This document shows, piece by piece, positions 1 to 9,739 of a stretch of 64,000 nucleotides of DNA (the first letter of the stretch is position 1; each line of letters starts with the position of its first letter). The position numbers and the translations under genes are program-made. The notes under the pieces were generated by a model. It worked only from the letters and a program-made list of their open reading frames with translations, ran no database searches and was not told the DNA's origin. The DNA is from Corynebacterium matruchotii. Lineage in GTDB: Bacteria; Actinomycetota; Actinomycetes; Mycobacteriales; Mycobacteriaceae. The DNA lies in contig NZ_CP050134.2 in NCBI RefSeq assembly GCF_011612265.2, positions 186,001 to 250,000 on the forward strand, given 5' to 3'.

Positions 1-7
1 CTATCAT

Positions 8-2578
8 GTGTTGAGTAAATCGTTTAAGAAAACGTTGCTCAACCGCCTTACCTCCGCCGATCTCCCCGTGACCGGTACACTCATTGATGACGCCAATAAC
101 TGGTTCCTGTCACGAAGCGCAGAATTCGCCCAGCGTGCGCTTATCGATGCCTTTCACGCATGGCGGGAAACCACAGGTTATCCTGATAATGCCGAATCCA
201 GCGCTGCCTATGATGAATTCAATAGGCTCCTCCTCGACCCCACCCAACGCACCGCCTTGGTGAATGACCGGTTCCCCAAGCTTGGCCAGCTGCAAGAAAG
301 AGTGTTCTCCTATAGCGTCGACGCAGTTGTTGAGGCCGTCAAACGTTTCTATGAGGACCGTCCCCATCTGGCCATGCTGAACGTCAAGGCGGACGACACC
401 ATCGTTTCCCTGGGCTTTCATGGCGAAGAAACCCACAACCATGGCCGCACCGCCATCGTCGTCACTACCGACTCGGCTGTGGTCGTGTACAAGCCCCGCA
501 GCGGCATGGGGGAAATCGCCATCGATATGGCATGTCGCCACCTGGGTGCGGCCCCATTCTCTCTGGTAGCGCCGACCATTGACATTGGGGACTACTGTTG
601 GCAGCTCTTCATTAGCCCGCCGGCCACCGGCGTGGTCGATGTCCCCGCCTATATGCGGGCCGCCGGCACGCTGCTGGCCGCCTGCCATATTCTGGGCACT
701 ACCGACCTGCACGTCGACAATATTTGCTGCTCCTCGGCCGGGCTTCCTACCATCATTGATGGTGAAACCGCTCTCCAATTTCGGCTTCCAGCCGGCCTGA
801 ACCTTGACGCGACCGACGTGTTGGCCTCCGGCATGCTACCCACCGTGCTCTCCCGTAGCGAGTTCTGGCGGCACTTCTCTGGATTAAACTTCTTCCCTCA
901 TGAAAAGACCGCGACATGCGTGAAACATGCTGTCACCGATTCCGGCACCGACGCCGTGGCCTTCCTGCGGGTCAGTTACCAGCACCCCCGGCCGCCGATC
1001 GTTGCGGATCTGCAAAATATCGATCCGGCTCAGGCCATGGGGATCCTCATCGAAAGCTTCGAAAAGGCTCGGGTGCAGGCAGCATTATCGCCTACCCTGG
1101 CTGCCTATGTTCGGGATATGGAACGCGTCTTGCGTTGGCGCCAGGTACTGCGAGCCACCGGCACCTATCAGTCCTTCCTGGAGGCATCACTCATGCCGGC
1201 AGCCCTCGCTGGCCTGGATGATCCGCTCACGCTACTGGACAAGGGGCCGCGCGGTATGGTCGACGGTCCCACCATCGGCGTGCAGGAACGACTACAGCTT
1301 GCCGATGGCGATGTGCCGTTCTTCCAGATGGATGCCACCGGAAAAGTCTATGACGGTGCTGGACATCACGTGGGCCAGGCCTCCTTCACCGACCGGTTCT
1401 CCCTGCCCAGCAGTAGGTTGGCCGACTTCACCAGCATTGCTGGACCGGCCTACGCGCAGGTTCTCGACGCCAACGCCCACGCTCTGACCCTCCACCAGCC
1501 ACTCGATACGGTTGCGCGAGTCACCGAGCCAGACATGCGACAAGAGATTTTGAAAAAATCAACTGCGCTACCCGACTCTGGGGGTGATCGGTGGCTCTGC
1601 TTCGGTATCGGTGACGAAGATCTCACCATTGAGGCTCAGTCCATTTCCTTCCTCATGAGCGACGGCACCTCCTGGGCGCTCAGTGACGCAGACGAGTTAC
1701 AAAACCGGTGGGAGGAATTCGTGCGGGAAGCCCCCGAAGTCCCAGCAAACTTCGTGGGATTCGGCCCCGGAACCTCGCTGCTTGTCACCCAGAAAGCGGC
1801 TGGCGACGCTACGATCGTCGACAAGCTGCCCGGTGTGATGGACTCGATGGGCACCACCACTGATTTCCTCGGCGGCATTGACGCGGCGCTTGCCGCATTG
1901 GCGCACGTCACCGCCGATGTGAACCCGCAGCCGATCGTGAAGAGCGCCATGACGTTCATTGGGCACCAGCTGCAAGCCGCCCAACCCGAAACCAATGCCG
2001 GCATTGCCCACGGTGCCGCAGGCCTGCTGCTGGGCGCGCACGGGCTCGTGGAATTCAGCAGCGCCCGAAACTTGGTCGTACCCGACACCATTCGGCGCAG
2101 CATGGACACTATCGCCGACGGCATCGCCAAAACCGCGCTCACCATGCTTACCGACCCGAATATCACTAATGGCTTGGCCTGGTGCAACGGTGCCTCCGGT
2201 ATCGCCGGTGCCCTCGCCATCACCGGGTACCTGTCCCACTATCCGGGTCTGGTCGACACTTATTTGACCGCCACCCAGGTGAAAACCACCGAACTCACCA
2301 GCGACAATGACCAAGCTGGTATCGACGTGTCCCTCTGCCATGGCCTGGCCGGCGCGCTGAGCACCCTGCAATTATTGCGTGATTTTGGGTACGCCGACCC
2401 GAAGACTGTCGACAAATTCCATGCCTATGTGGAGCATATTGCGCTCACCGCCCCCATCTGCTTCGGATACCCCAACAACATCCATGACATGGGGTATCTC
2501 AACGGCCTTGGTGGCACCTACCATGCGCTCTACCCCGAAAACCATGGGTCGATTCGGCCGCTCTTTGCCGGAAACTAG
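8..2578 (+). CDS. lanM: Class II lanthipeptide synthetase LanM (first copy)
   Basis: Bifunctional enzyme that dehydrates Ser/Thr in a precursor peptide and then adds Cys thiols to form lanthionine rings. The N-terminal DUF4135-type dehydratase keeps YKPRS (about 161-165), TDLHVDN (232-238) and DGE (251-253). The C-terminal LanC-like cyclase keeps the zinc ligands Cys726 (WCNGASG) and Cys777-His778 (SLCHGLAG). At 856 residues it is slightly short for a LanM but both halves look complete. The start is uncertain: GTG at 8 is the first usable codon, and the frame stays open to the left edge, so the true start may lie outside. It is followed 27 bases later by the LanT gene. A second LanM lies in the same operon, as in two-component lantibiotic loci. 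Confidence 0.88.
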   Translation: MLSKSFKKTLLNRLTSADLPVTGTLIDDANNWFLSRSAEFAQRALIDAFHAWRETTGYPDNAESSAAYDEFNRLLLDPTQRTALVNDRFPKLGQLQERVFSYSVDAVVEAVKRFYEDRPHLAMLNVKADDTIVSLGFHGEETHNHGRTAIVVTTDSAVVVYKPRSGMGEIAIDMACRHLGAAPFSLVAPTIDIGDYCWQLFISPPATGVVDVPAYMRAAGTLLAACHILGTTDLHVDNICCSSAGLPTIIDGETALQFRLPAGLNLDATDVLASGMLPTVLSRSEFWRHFSGLNFFPHEKTATCVKHAVTDSGTDAVAFLRVSYQHPRPPIVADLQNIDPAQAMGILIESFEKARVQAALSPTLAAYVRDMERVLRWRQVLRATGTYQSFLEASLMPAALAGLDDPLTLLDKGPRGMVDGPTIGVQERLQLADGDVPFFQMDATGKVYDGAGHHVGQASFTDRFSLPSSRLADFTSIAGPAYAQVLDANAHALTLHQPLDTVARVTEPDMRQEILKKSTALPDSGGDRWLCFGIGDEDLTIEAQSISFLMSDGTSWALSDADELQNRWEEFVREAPEVPANFVGFGPGTSLLVTQKAAGDATIVDKLPGVMDSMGTTTDFLGGIDAALAALAHVTADVNPQPIVKSAMTFIGHQLQAAQPETNAGIAHGAAGLLLGAHGLVEFSSARNLVVPDTIRRSMDTIADGIAKTALTMLTDPNITNGLAWCNGASGIAGALAITGYLSHYPGLVDTYLTATQVKTTELTSDNDQAGIDVSLCHGLAGALSTLQLLRDFGYADPKTVDKFHAYVEHIALTAPICFGYPNNIHDMGYLNGLGGTYHALYPENHGSIRPLFAGN

Positions 2579-2605
2579 AGCCGCGATGAAAGGGAAGAAA
2601 TTCGT

Positions 2606-4726
2606 ATGAAGTACCAATTATTTCTGCAATCGCGCTCCGCCGAATGCGGCCTGGCGTGCGCCGCAATGATCCTGCGTCGGCTGGGCATCGACACCGACCT
2701 GCACCGGCTTCGCACCCAATACGAGGTTGGTCGGGACGGCATGTCCACCACCGCCATCCGGTTCCTCCTGCTCGACTTCAATGTCCCATCCTTCCAACAC
2801 AAAGGGCGGGTCCGGGTCATCGGTGAGGCCCTCAAACAGGGGAAACAGGTTATGGTTCATGTTGACGGTGACCACTTCTGCCTTGTCGAAAGCGTCGACT
2901 CCCGATGGGTGCGGCTCGCCGACCCCGGCCGCGGCCGCGTCAAAATGAGCCGCGAGGATGCGATCCGTAAGATCGGTCGCACCTGGTGGATCATGCCCGA
3001 CTCCGGCATGAGTACCGCCTTCCGGCGTGCCCGACTCATGTGCCGCGACCTGCGCACCTCCCCCTCGCTGCGCATCGTGAAACGAACCCTTGTTTCTCGG
3101 CCCTGGCTGCTGCTGGGTGTTTTCGCCCTCAGCCTCACCCTGCTTGCCGCCTCCGGGGGCGCGCCGCTCGTGATCTCTGCACTGGTCAACTCGCTGCAGG
3201 GCAAATCCGCCGCCCCCACCCAGGCCACAGCGCTTATGCTGGCGGCGGCGATCGTCACCTTCATTGGCCTGGCGGTGGGCCGAACACTTGTCGAGGCCCT
3301 GCTGCTCAAGGTGACCTCCAGGGAACTCAGCATCGAGGGCATCCGCCGCAATATGGGGGCGAAGCTGGAGTCGTTTTCCACGCACTCACCTGGGGAAATG
3401 ATGTATTCGTTGGGGTCGGTTTCTATGGTTTCCACCGGACTGTTCACCAACGGCGTCACCACCGCGTTTAATGCGCTCACCGCCATCACCCTCCTGGGGG
3501 TGGTCGCCTTCCTCTGGCCGCTCATGGCCCTCGTGCTGGTGTTGGTGTTCTTCCTGCTCATCGGGGTTTTCACCCTTACTGTGGCTAAAATCACCCAATA
3601 CGGTAGTGAGGAGGCGTCTGCCGGTGGCGCCCTTTCCAGCCAACAGCTGGAAATTATTGTCACTATGACGCCCATTCGGATGACTAATAGCATGGATTCC
3701 TTCTTTGACAAATGGTCTGTGGCCAACGAACGCTTCCTCAGCGCCACCACGAAGAAGGCCGTGTGGTCTGGCATCGGCGGCGCCACCACCATGGCGTTGA
3801 CCGTGTTTGGGCCGCTCATTCCCCTGGTGCTGTCCACCCTGTTCCCCGACTCGGTGTCCGACCTGGGGGCCGTCGTTGCCTCCAGCGGACTGTTCTCGGT
3901 GTTCATCTCCGCCATCTCCCAGGTGTTTACCGGGGTCACCGGACTGGCCGGCGTGCAGGCTTCCATCGACCGGGTGGATGACCTGCTGCACATGCAACAA
4001 GATCCTATTGGCACCGAGGACCCCGGTTGTGCTACCCCCATCACCACCCACCAGGCCTCCTACCATTATCCAGGGGCGGCAAAGAATTCCCTGGACAAAC
4101 TGGACTTCAGCATCCGGTGCGGAACCCACAACACCATCGTTGGCGCATCAGGCAGCGGCAAGTCCACGTTTGCCCGACTCATTACGGGGTTGGTGCAACC
4201 CTCGTCAGGTAGTATTCGAATCAATGGCATAGATGTTGCTGATATGTCACCAGAAGCGCGTGCTCGTCACATTGGCTTTGCCCCCCAGGAAAACTACCTG
4301 GTCTCAGGCACAATCCGGGATAATATCGCCTTTGGTCGAGACATTTCCGACAAAGAAATTTGGGCGGCCCTCAAGATCACCCAAATGGACTCCGTTGTGC
4401 GGGAACTCCCCCTCAAATTGAGCACCCCCGTTGGTGACATGGGTAGCGCCTTCTCCGGCGGCCAGCGGCAACGGTTCGCCCTCAGTCGAGCAATCGCCGG
4501 CAAACCATCGCTCCTTGTGCTGGATGAGGCCACCAGCGCCGTCGACGTGCCAACGGAACGTGCCATCACCGCTGCTCTCCGCGATTTGAATATGACCCTG
4601 ATCAGCATTGCGCACCGACCCACTGCGGCTGGACCCGATGACACCGTTCTCCGCTTTACCGAGGACGGCACCATCGTCACCGAGTCTCCCGATTATCTCA
4701 AAAACTTGATGGAGAGCCGAGGTTAA
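2606..4726 (+). CDS. lanT: Lanthipeptide exporter/leader protease (C39 peptidase-ABC transporter)
   Basis: Exports the modified peptide and removes its leader, normally after a Gly-Gly site. The N-terminal C39 peptidase has oxyanion Gln8, catalytic Cys14 (ECGLAC), His90 (DGDHF) and Asp106 (LADP). Transmembrane segments fill roughly residues 165-430. The C-terminal nucleotide-binding domain has Walker A GASGSGKST, signature FSGGQRQR and Walker B LLVLDEATSAVD. Length 706 residues is normal for this fusion family. It acts in the plasma membrane, and the double-glycine specificity implies that the cognate precursor has a GG-type leader. Confidence 0.93.
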   Translation: MKYQLFLQSRSAECGLACAAMILRRLGIDTDLHRLRTQYEVGRDGMSTTAIRFLLLDFNVPSFQHKGRVRVIGEALKQGKQVMVHVDGDHFCLVESVDSRWVRLADPGRGRVKMSREDAIRKIGRTWWIMPDSGMSTAFRRARLMCRDLRTSPSLRIVKRTLVSRPWLLLGVFALSLTLLAASGGAPLVISALVNSLQGKSAAPTQATALMLAAAIVTFIGLAVGRTLVEALLLKVTSRELSIEGIRRNMGAKLESFSTHSPGEMMYSLGSVSMVSTGLFTNGVTTAFNALTAITLLGVVAFLWPLMALVLVLVFFLLIGVFTLTVAKITQYGSEEASAGGALSSQQLEIIVTMTPIRMTNSMDSFFDKWSVANERFLSATTKKAVWSGIGGATTMALTVFGPLIPLVLSTLFPDSVSDLGAVVASSGLFSVFISAISQVFTGVTGLAGVQASIDRVDDLLHMQQDPIGTEDPGCATPITTHQASYHYPGAAKNSLDKLDFSIRCGTHNTIVGASGSGKSTFARLITGLVQPSSGSIRINGIDVADMSPEARARHIGFAPQENYLVSGTIRDNIAFGRDISDKEIWAALKITQMDSVVRELPLKLSTPVGDMGSAFSGGQRQRFALSRAIAGKPSLLVLDEATSAVDVPTERAITAALRDLNMTLISIAHRPTAAGPDDTVLRFTEDGTIVTESPDYLKNLMESRG

Positions 4727-4732
4727 CAACCT

Positions 4733-5653
4733 ATGACAACTGCAACAACAACTGCAACCAAAATTTCCGTTTCCCATCTGTACAAACGCTACGGATCGCA
4801 CCAGGTCATTGATGACGTATCATTCGATGTTCAGGAAGGCCAAGTCACCCTGCTTGCCGGGCCAAATGGTGCCGGCAAATCTACCCTCCTGCGCATGATC
4901 TGTGGTCTAGACACTATCGACAAGGGCGACATCACCATCATGGGCCGGCACTACAGTCAGCTCTCCGACCCCAAACACACCATTGGGGCGCTTCTCGACG
5001 CCACCTGGTTGGATACCGCCCTCACCGCGGAACAAAACCTGCGGGTTCTCGCTGACCTGGCTGGCATCCATCGCCGTAGGGTTGCCAACTGCCTCGAAAT
5101 GTGTGGGCTCACCAGCGTGGCCGGCCGCAAGGTTTCCGACTTTTCACTGGGCATGCGCCAACGCTGCGGCATTGCTGCTGCCCTGCTGGGGGACCCGGAT
5201 CTGCTCATCCTGGATGAGCCGGTTAACGGCCTGGACCCGGCCGGCATGCGCTGGCTCAATGACTTGTTGGAATCCCACACTCAGGCCGGGGGGACCACGC
5301 TGCTTTCCAGCCATTTTCTTGCCGACTCCGAACTGATTGCCTCCCGGGTAGTCATTTTGGGCAAGGGCAAAACCCTGTGGGAAGGGTCGCTCGCCGAACT
5401 CACCGGAGGTGCCCGGCATACTGTGTTTGCTTCCTACGCCAATGATCTCATTGCGTCCCAACTGCATGCGATGTACACGGGCCTGGAGATCACCCCATTG
5501 GCCGATGGAAAAGTCCAGGTCAATGTGCCCCCAGAGGATGTGTCTATCGCTGCGCGAATTGCCGAGGTGGATTTGACGCATCTTACGGTTTCCCGTATCA
5601 CCCTTGCCGAAGCATTCGAACAAATTTCTGAAGGACAGGTTGAATTTCAATGA
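4733..5653 (+). CDS. ABC transporter ATP-binding protein (LanF-type immunity exporter)
   Basis: Energises the permease encoded next. It has Walker A GPNGAGKST, signature FSLGMRQRCG, Walker B LLILDEPVNGLD and a switch His (SSHFLADSE). The length (306 residues) and single nucleotide-binding domain fit the BcrA/LanF group, which expels lantibiotics from the producer membrane. It starts 7 bases after the LanT stop behind GAGGT and overlaps the permease start by 4 bases (ATGA), so the two are translationally coupled. The immunity role is inferred from context; it could also export another amphiphile. Confidence 0.85.
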   Translation: MTTATTTATKISVSHLYKRYGSHQVIDDVSFDVQEGQVTLLAGPNGAGKSTLLRMICGLDTIDKGDITIMGRHYSQLSDPKHTIGALLDATWLDTALTAEQNLRVLADLAGIHRRRVANCLEMCGLTSVAGRKVSDFSLGMRQRCGIAAALLGDPDLLILDEPVNGLDPAGMRWLNDLLESHTQAGGTTLLSSHFLADSELIASRVVILGKGKTLWEGSLAELTGGARHTVFASYANDLIASQLHAMYTGLEITPLADGKVQVNVPPEDVSIAARIAEVDLTHLTVSRITLAEAFEQISEGQVEFQ

Positions 5654-6570
5654 GCACAACTCACTCTGCCTCCCGCATCACTTCCCGCACCGCCACCCGA
5701 TCCATTCGCCGATCGTCGGTGCATCCGGCGGCCCACCCAATGCCGCACCCGTCGAAGCCTGCGCATGCCTCGGCATTTGCCGCCACCCAGCCTCCACTGT
5801 TGCGTGCCCTGCGTGGAGAATGGTCCCAGCTAAGATTTGATGCCGCCGGCTTCTACATTCTTCTGTTCACCACTGTGATTACGGTGGCTTGGTCGGCGGC
5901 CTCAAGTAATTTGGTGATCCGCTATGGTGGTGAGGATGCCGCCCCCTCGGCGCGGGCCGCCATCAGCGGAGTATTCCAATTCGCCATGTACGGCCTGTTC
6001 ATTTGGATTGCCCGCTACCTGCTGCGTGAGGAACGCACCGGGTTTGCCAAGCTGAAACTGTTAAGCCTGCCCAATAGGTTTGCGATCTGGGTGGCCAAAT
6101 GGGTGTGGTTAACCATCATTGCTATCGCATCCATGATGGTCATGGCAGTGTTATCCACCGCGGTCACGTTGGGCAGCCTGGCACTTACCGATCAGCCGTG
6201 GCAGCGGTTCGTTGGCGCGAGCGCCGCGGAGTACCTGAAGCTGGGCGTGATGATTACGATCATTGCCGTTGGCACTGTTGCGTTCGGGGTTGCGGTGGCC
6301 ATTTTCACCAATAACTTGTCTTCCGCGCTCACCATGTTGTTCATGTGGGTGTTGGTGATTGAGGGCATGCTGAATGGCGCGGACGAATCCACCCGGATTC
6401 TTTATAGCCTGCTTCCGTTCAAGAACGGCACACGGGTGTTCGAAAATCCGCCGATGGAATGGTTCATGTGGAATTCCACCGTAAGCGTTGGGTACTTCTT
6501 GGTGGTGACGATTGGCTTGGCAGCGCTGGCTATCGCTTTCAATAAGTCCAAGATGACCCGGGACGAGTAG
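5650..6570 (+). CDS. ABC-2 type permease (LanE-like immunity subunit)
   Basis: A 306-residue membrane protein with about six hydrophobic segments: FYILLFTTVITVAW, an amphipathic pair near residues 115-125, LTIIAIASMMVMAVL, VMITIIAVGTVAFGVAVAI, MLFMWVLVIEGML and VGYFLVVTIGLAALAIAF. The first 60 residues are polar, Ser/His/Pro-rich and probably cytoplasmic. It shares the ATGA junction with its ATPase. This arrangement is typical of two-subunit lantibiotic self-protection exporters; the substrate is inferred from position between the two LanM genes. Confidence 0.75.
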   Translation: MSTTHSASRITSRTATRSIRRSSVHPAAHPMPHPSKPAHASAFAATQPPLLRALRGEWSQLRFDAAGFYILLFTTVITVAWSAASSNLVIRYGGEDAAPSARAAISGVFQFAMYGLFIWIARYLLREERTGFAKLKLLSLPNRFAIWVAKWVWLTIIAIASMMVMAVLSTAVTLGSLALTDQPWQRFVGASAAEYLKLGVMITIIAVGTVAFGVAVAIFTNNLSSALTMLFMWVLVIEGMLNGADESTRILYSLLPFKNGTRVFENPPMEWFMWNSTVSVGYFLVVTIGLAALAIAFNKSKMTRDE

Positions 6571-6584
6571 GGGGCGCGTGGATC

Positions 6585-9422
6585 ATGACTCTCGAACGTG
6601 CAATCGCCGATAAGCTCCTTGCTCGCCTGCGGTCCGTCGCCGGGCCAGTACGGGATATTCCCCCAGAACGTTTCGTTTCAGAAGTGCGCAATCGAACGGC
6701 GGACTTTTTGACTCAGATTCCTATTGAACTCCGGCGGGCAGCTTCCGATGCCGTGTCCGACTGTTTGGGGCGCATCATTGCTGGCAATCTGTCGCGCGCC
6801 GACTTCGCCGCAGCCATGCACGACCAATTGCTGAAAATCGACGAGGTGGGGGAGTGGCCGCAGAGCGAGGTGGTGGCGGATGCCGCAGGCGGGCAATGGC
6901 GCAATGTGGTGGCCCAGATTGCCGGCCGCTGGTACAACGACCTAGCAGTCGCCTCCAAATATCGGGTTCGTAGCAATTCGGCGTTGGCGATTCGGCTGGT
7001 GATGGCCCACCGGCATGTTGGTGCGGCCGCGGCCCGCCTGGAGCAGCGCATCGCCGAAGAACTGCCGGACACCCCAAACCGGGTGGTTTTAGGATTGGGG
7101 GATGCCCATTCGCGGCAGCAGACTGTTGCCCGCGTGGAATTCGCGGATCGTCAGCTCATCTACCGGCCCCACTCCATGGCCACCGACCAGGTTATTGCTG
7201 ACATTTGTCGGCTGGTGGGTGCGCCCGAACCGCCGCACGCCTTCGACATGGGGGATCATGGGTGGAGCGAGTTTTTGACCGCCGGACCGGGCGTGACCGA
7301 TGAGGCCGAGTTTTATGCCGCTGTCGGCGCCTGGGCGGCCGTGGGCTATCTGTTTAATGCCAACGACTTGCACAATGAAAACTTCATTACGGTTGGCAAC
7401 ACTCCGCGGCTCATCGACCTGGAAACATTCTTCCAGCCCGAGTTTTCGTTCCTGATGGCGCCCAATAATCGTCGGTGGGCCAACTCGGTGCTGCCGATGG
7501 GGGTGCTGCCGTATCGGATCGGCTACGGTCCCGATTCGATTGATGTGGGTCTGGTTCGCAGCCGCCCCACCCCTGGGGCCCGGCATCCGTTCCCCTCGTT
7601 TATGGTGCGCACGCTTGACGACGGCTCCCGCACCTTCATCAAGGAGGACACCCTGCCCGCCGACCCGGAGGGCACGGTGTTCCTGGGCACCACCATCCCC
7701 GAGATTGATCGGGTGAAAGACCAGGTGAAATCGGCCTTTATCGACACCGCACAGCGAATCGTCGACAAGCTCGATGAGGTGCAGCAGATCGTGGCTGCGG
7801 CGCGGGGGATTCGTACCCGGGTGGTGCTCACGCCGACATTCCGGTACGCGCAGGTGCTTGCCACCGCCGGGCATCCTGCCATTGCGGACGACCCGTTCCT
7901 GTTCACGCTAGCCTGTGCGCAAATCAGCCTGTGGGGGAACGATGGCGTGTGGCGGTCGGAGTGGGCCGGCCTCATGAACGACGAGATTCCCCTGTTCACC
8001 ATGGGCATGACGGATACGGAGGTGGTCCTGGGGGACGGTGCGCCGCTGCCGTTCCCCCAGGAAAAACCGGTGGCATCGGCGTCCCCGGCGGCACACCTGG
8101 AGTCGAAGCTTGCCGACGCCACCGCCAGTGGGCTAGCCGAACAGTGCCGGTGGCTCGAAACGTCGTTCGTGGGCCGCTACCCGGAGAACCGCATCCACGC
8201 TGCTACCGACAGTGCCCGCAACATGTCGCATCCCCGTTCGAAACTCGTGTCCCACATTGTCGACATGGTGTTGCAGGCCGCTGGCGCGAACGATGAGGCC
8301 GTGTTCGGCACCGATTTCTTGAGCGCCACGGTGGGGGAGGAATTCGACCGAAACTGGCAGGTCGGGCCGAGCAACGACGACTTCTATGGGGGAAGCGCCG
8401 GCACCCTGTACTTCCTGGCGCACCTCATGCAGCACTCCTACCGGCAATGGGTGCCTAGCGACCAAATCGAACAATTACTCGAAAAAGCGGTTGCGGGCAT
8501 GGTTACTGCCACCACTCCGGAGCCGCCCCGAGCCGACTATCCTACCGGGCTCTGCACCGGCAGCAGCGGTCTGTTGCTGACCGCTGTGGCCTGCGGCGAT
8601 GCCATTGGTTGGGTGTCCGGCGGGCGGGAACACATTGCCCGCCAGTGCGCCAATGGCGCGATCGCGGTGGCAACCCACGCCCGGAACGCCAACCTGGACG
8701 ACATCAACGTGGATGCGATCAATGGGCTGGCCAGCCAGCTGCGCGCCTACGCCGAAATCGCCGAATACCTTCCGGAGGTTCGGCCCAACCTGCGGGAACT
8801 CGCCCGCGTCACCAGGCGAGTGACCCGAAAATGGTTACGCAACTATCCGGAGTCCCCCGACGATGCCGGCTACGCCCATTCGACCGCCGGCGTCCTTGAC
8901 GCCTACCTTGCGGCCAGCCACCTGTGTGGGGCCACCGTGGACACAGTCCTGGTCGAGCAGCAGGTTCAGGCTATCCTTGCGGCCATTCATGCCACCGGGA
9001 ACGTTTCCCAGGGCTGGTGTCACGGTATGGCCGGGTTCGGGTTCCTGGCCGCACACTTGTGCGATCACATCGACACCCGGGCGGCTGGCGAGTCGCTGCT
9101 GAGCGCCATTCGGCCTGGACTACTAGCACCAGTCGACCACCTGGGGCTGTCGGTGTGCCATGGGGTTGCCGGCCTCGCCGAATCGCTGATGAGCCTGTAC
9201 ACGGCGACCGGCGATGAGGAAATCTTGGACCGAGCCCGATATCTCATCGACGAGGCAATTCCCGCCGACCTGGTGGAGGACGGGCTGACCAAAGAAAACT
9301 ATTCCGTCAGCCTCATGTGTGGGGTAGCCGGGGTAGGCCAGCTGCTCCTGTCCGCCCCGATCGTGGCTGCCCCCTGGCACCCCGTCGAACGAATGAATGT
9401 TCTATGGCAGAAGACCGCGTGA
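6585..9422 (+). CDS. lanM: Class II lanthipeptide synthetase LanM (second copy)
   Basis: The second dehydratase-cyclase of the locus (945 residues), only distantly similar to the first. The dehydratase half has GLGDAHSRQQTV, then YRP at 193-195 where LanMs usually have YKP, then DLHNEN (261-266) and IDLETFF. The cyclase half has repeated GxxG helices with zinc ligands Cys812 (GWCHG) and Cys858-His859 (SVCHG), plus CTGSSG and MCGVAG repeats. A strong GGGGG ribosome site precedes ATG 6585. Its stop overlaps a small ORF with a Gly-Gly motif. Two LanMs in one operon usually mean each modifies its own peptide of a two-peptide lantibiotic. Confidence 0.88.
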   Translation: MTLERAIADKLLARLRSVAGPVRDIPPERFVSEVRNRTADFLTQIPIELRRAASDAVSDCLGRIIAGNLSRADFAAAMHDQLLKIDEVGEWPQSEVVADAAGGQWRNVVAQIAGRWYNDLAVASKYRVRSNSALAIRLVMAHRHVGAAAARLEQRIAEELPDTPNRVVLGLGDAHSRQQTVARVEFADRQLIYRPHSMATDQVIADICRLVGAPEPPHAFDMGDHGWSEFLTAGPGVTDEAEFYAAVGAWAAVGYLFNANDLHNENFITVGNTPRLIDLETFFQPEFSFLMAPNNRRWANSVLPMGVLPYRIGYGPDSIDVGLVRSRPTPGARHPFPSFMVRTLDDGSRTFIKEDTLPADPEGTVFLGTTIPEIDRVKDQVKSAFIDTAQRIVDKLDEVQQIVAAARGIRTRVVLTPTFRYAQVLATAGHPAIADDPFLFTLACAQISLWGNDGVWRSEWAGLMNDEIPLFTMGMTDTEVVLGDGAPLPFPQEKPVASASPAAHLESKLADATASGLAEQCRWLETSFVGRYPENRIHAATDSARNMSHPRSKLVSHIVDMVLQAAGANDEAVFGTDFLSATVGEEFDRNWQVGPSNDDFYGGSAGTLYFLAHLMQHSYRQWVPSDQIEQLLEKAVAGMVTATTPEPPRADYPTGLCTGSSGLLLTAVACGDAIGWVSGGREHIARQCANGAIAVATHARNANLDDINVDAINGLASQLRAYAEIAEYLPEVRPNLRELARVTRRVTRKWLRNYPESPDDAGYAHSTAGVLDAYLAASHLCGATVDTVLVEQQVQAILAAIHATGNVSQGWCHGMAGFGFLAAHLCDHIDTRAAGESLLSAIRPGLLAPVDHLGLSVCHGVAGLAESLMSLYTATGDEEILDRARYLIDEAIPADLVEDGLTKENYSVSLMCGVAGVGQLLLSAPIVAAPWHPVERMNVLWQKTA

Positions 9423-9532
9423 TTTCCGCAAGTGTTACCATCGCTCTGGGCGGCCATGGGTGCGACACCAACCGCACGGTTGACCGTGCCTGGTGTGGCA
9501 TCCCCGGTTGCCCCGATGATTCATGGGTGTGA
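9404..9532 (+). CDS. Candidate lanthipeptide precursor (LanA), 42 residues
   Basis: A short ORF overlapping the 3' end of the second LanM. An alternative GTG start at 9419 overlaps the LanM stop (GTGA), which would couple translation. The peptide begins MAEDRVISASVTIALGG; after the Gly-Gly a 25-residue segment begins HGCDTNRT and ends CGIPGCPDDSWV. It holds two Thr, one Ser and three Cys, the residues LanM uses. It sits directly before the operon terminator, and the locus encodes a C39 peptidase that cuts after GG. Against it: the leader is short and lacks the usual Glu at -8 and Leu at -7, and no strong ribosome site is seen. The main precursor genes may lie left of the window. Confidence 0.4.
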   Translation: MAEDRVISASVTIALGGHGCDTNRTVDRAWCGIPGCPDDSWV

Positions 9533-9561
9533 AGAGCTCATGACACATCTGAATGAATGAC

Positions 9562-9603
9562 TATGACGCCACTGGTTCCCCATTCCGGTGGCGTCATACT
9601 TTT
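9562..9603 (+). terminator. Intrinsic terminator of the lanthipeptide operon
   Basis: TATGACGCCAC (9562-9572) pairs perfectly with GTGGCGTCATA (9588-9598); a T/G step and an extra GG/CC pair continue the stem inward. It is followed by ctttt. It closes the operon 30 bases after the candidate precursor ORF. Confidence 0.8.
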
Positions 9604-9622
9604 GCGTGGCCGGCCACCGCTT

Positions 9623-9636
9623 GGGCGTCGATAAGC
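9623..9636 (+). repeat. Dispersed short repeat, copy 1 (GGGCGTCGATAAGC)
   Basis: Intergenic copy between the lanthipeptide terminator and the dnaJ promoter region. The flanks also allow a small hairpin CGCTT (9618-9622) / AAGCG (9633-9637). Confidence 0.6.
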
Positions 9637-9739
9637 GAAATGCTAGCGGTAAGGTTGAGCGAATGTATATTCGAAAACTTCGGAATAATTGTTCGCTCAT
9701 GGCGAACCAATGGTGGTGAATGGCGCGGAATGCGCTAAA

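Noticed and set aside
9553..9738. Small frame between the lanthipeptide terminator and the HAIR element
   Set aside because: It crosses the terminator stem and lacks a ribosome site; not a likely second precursor peptide.
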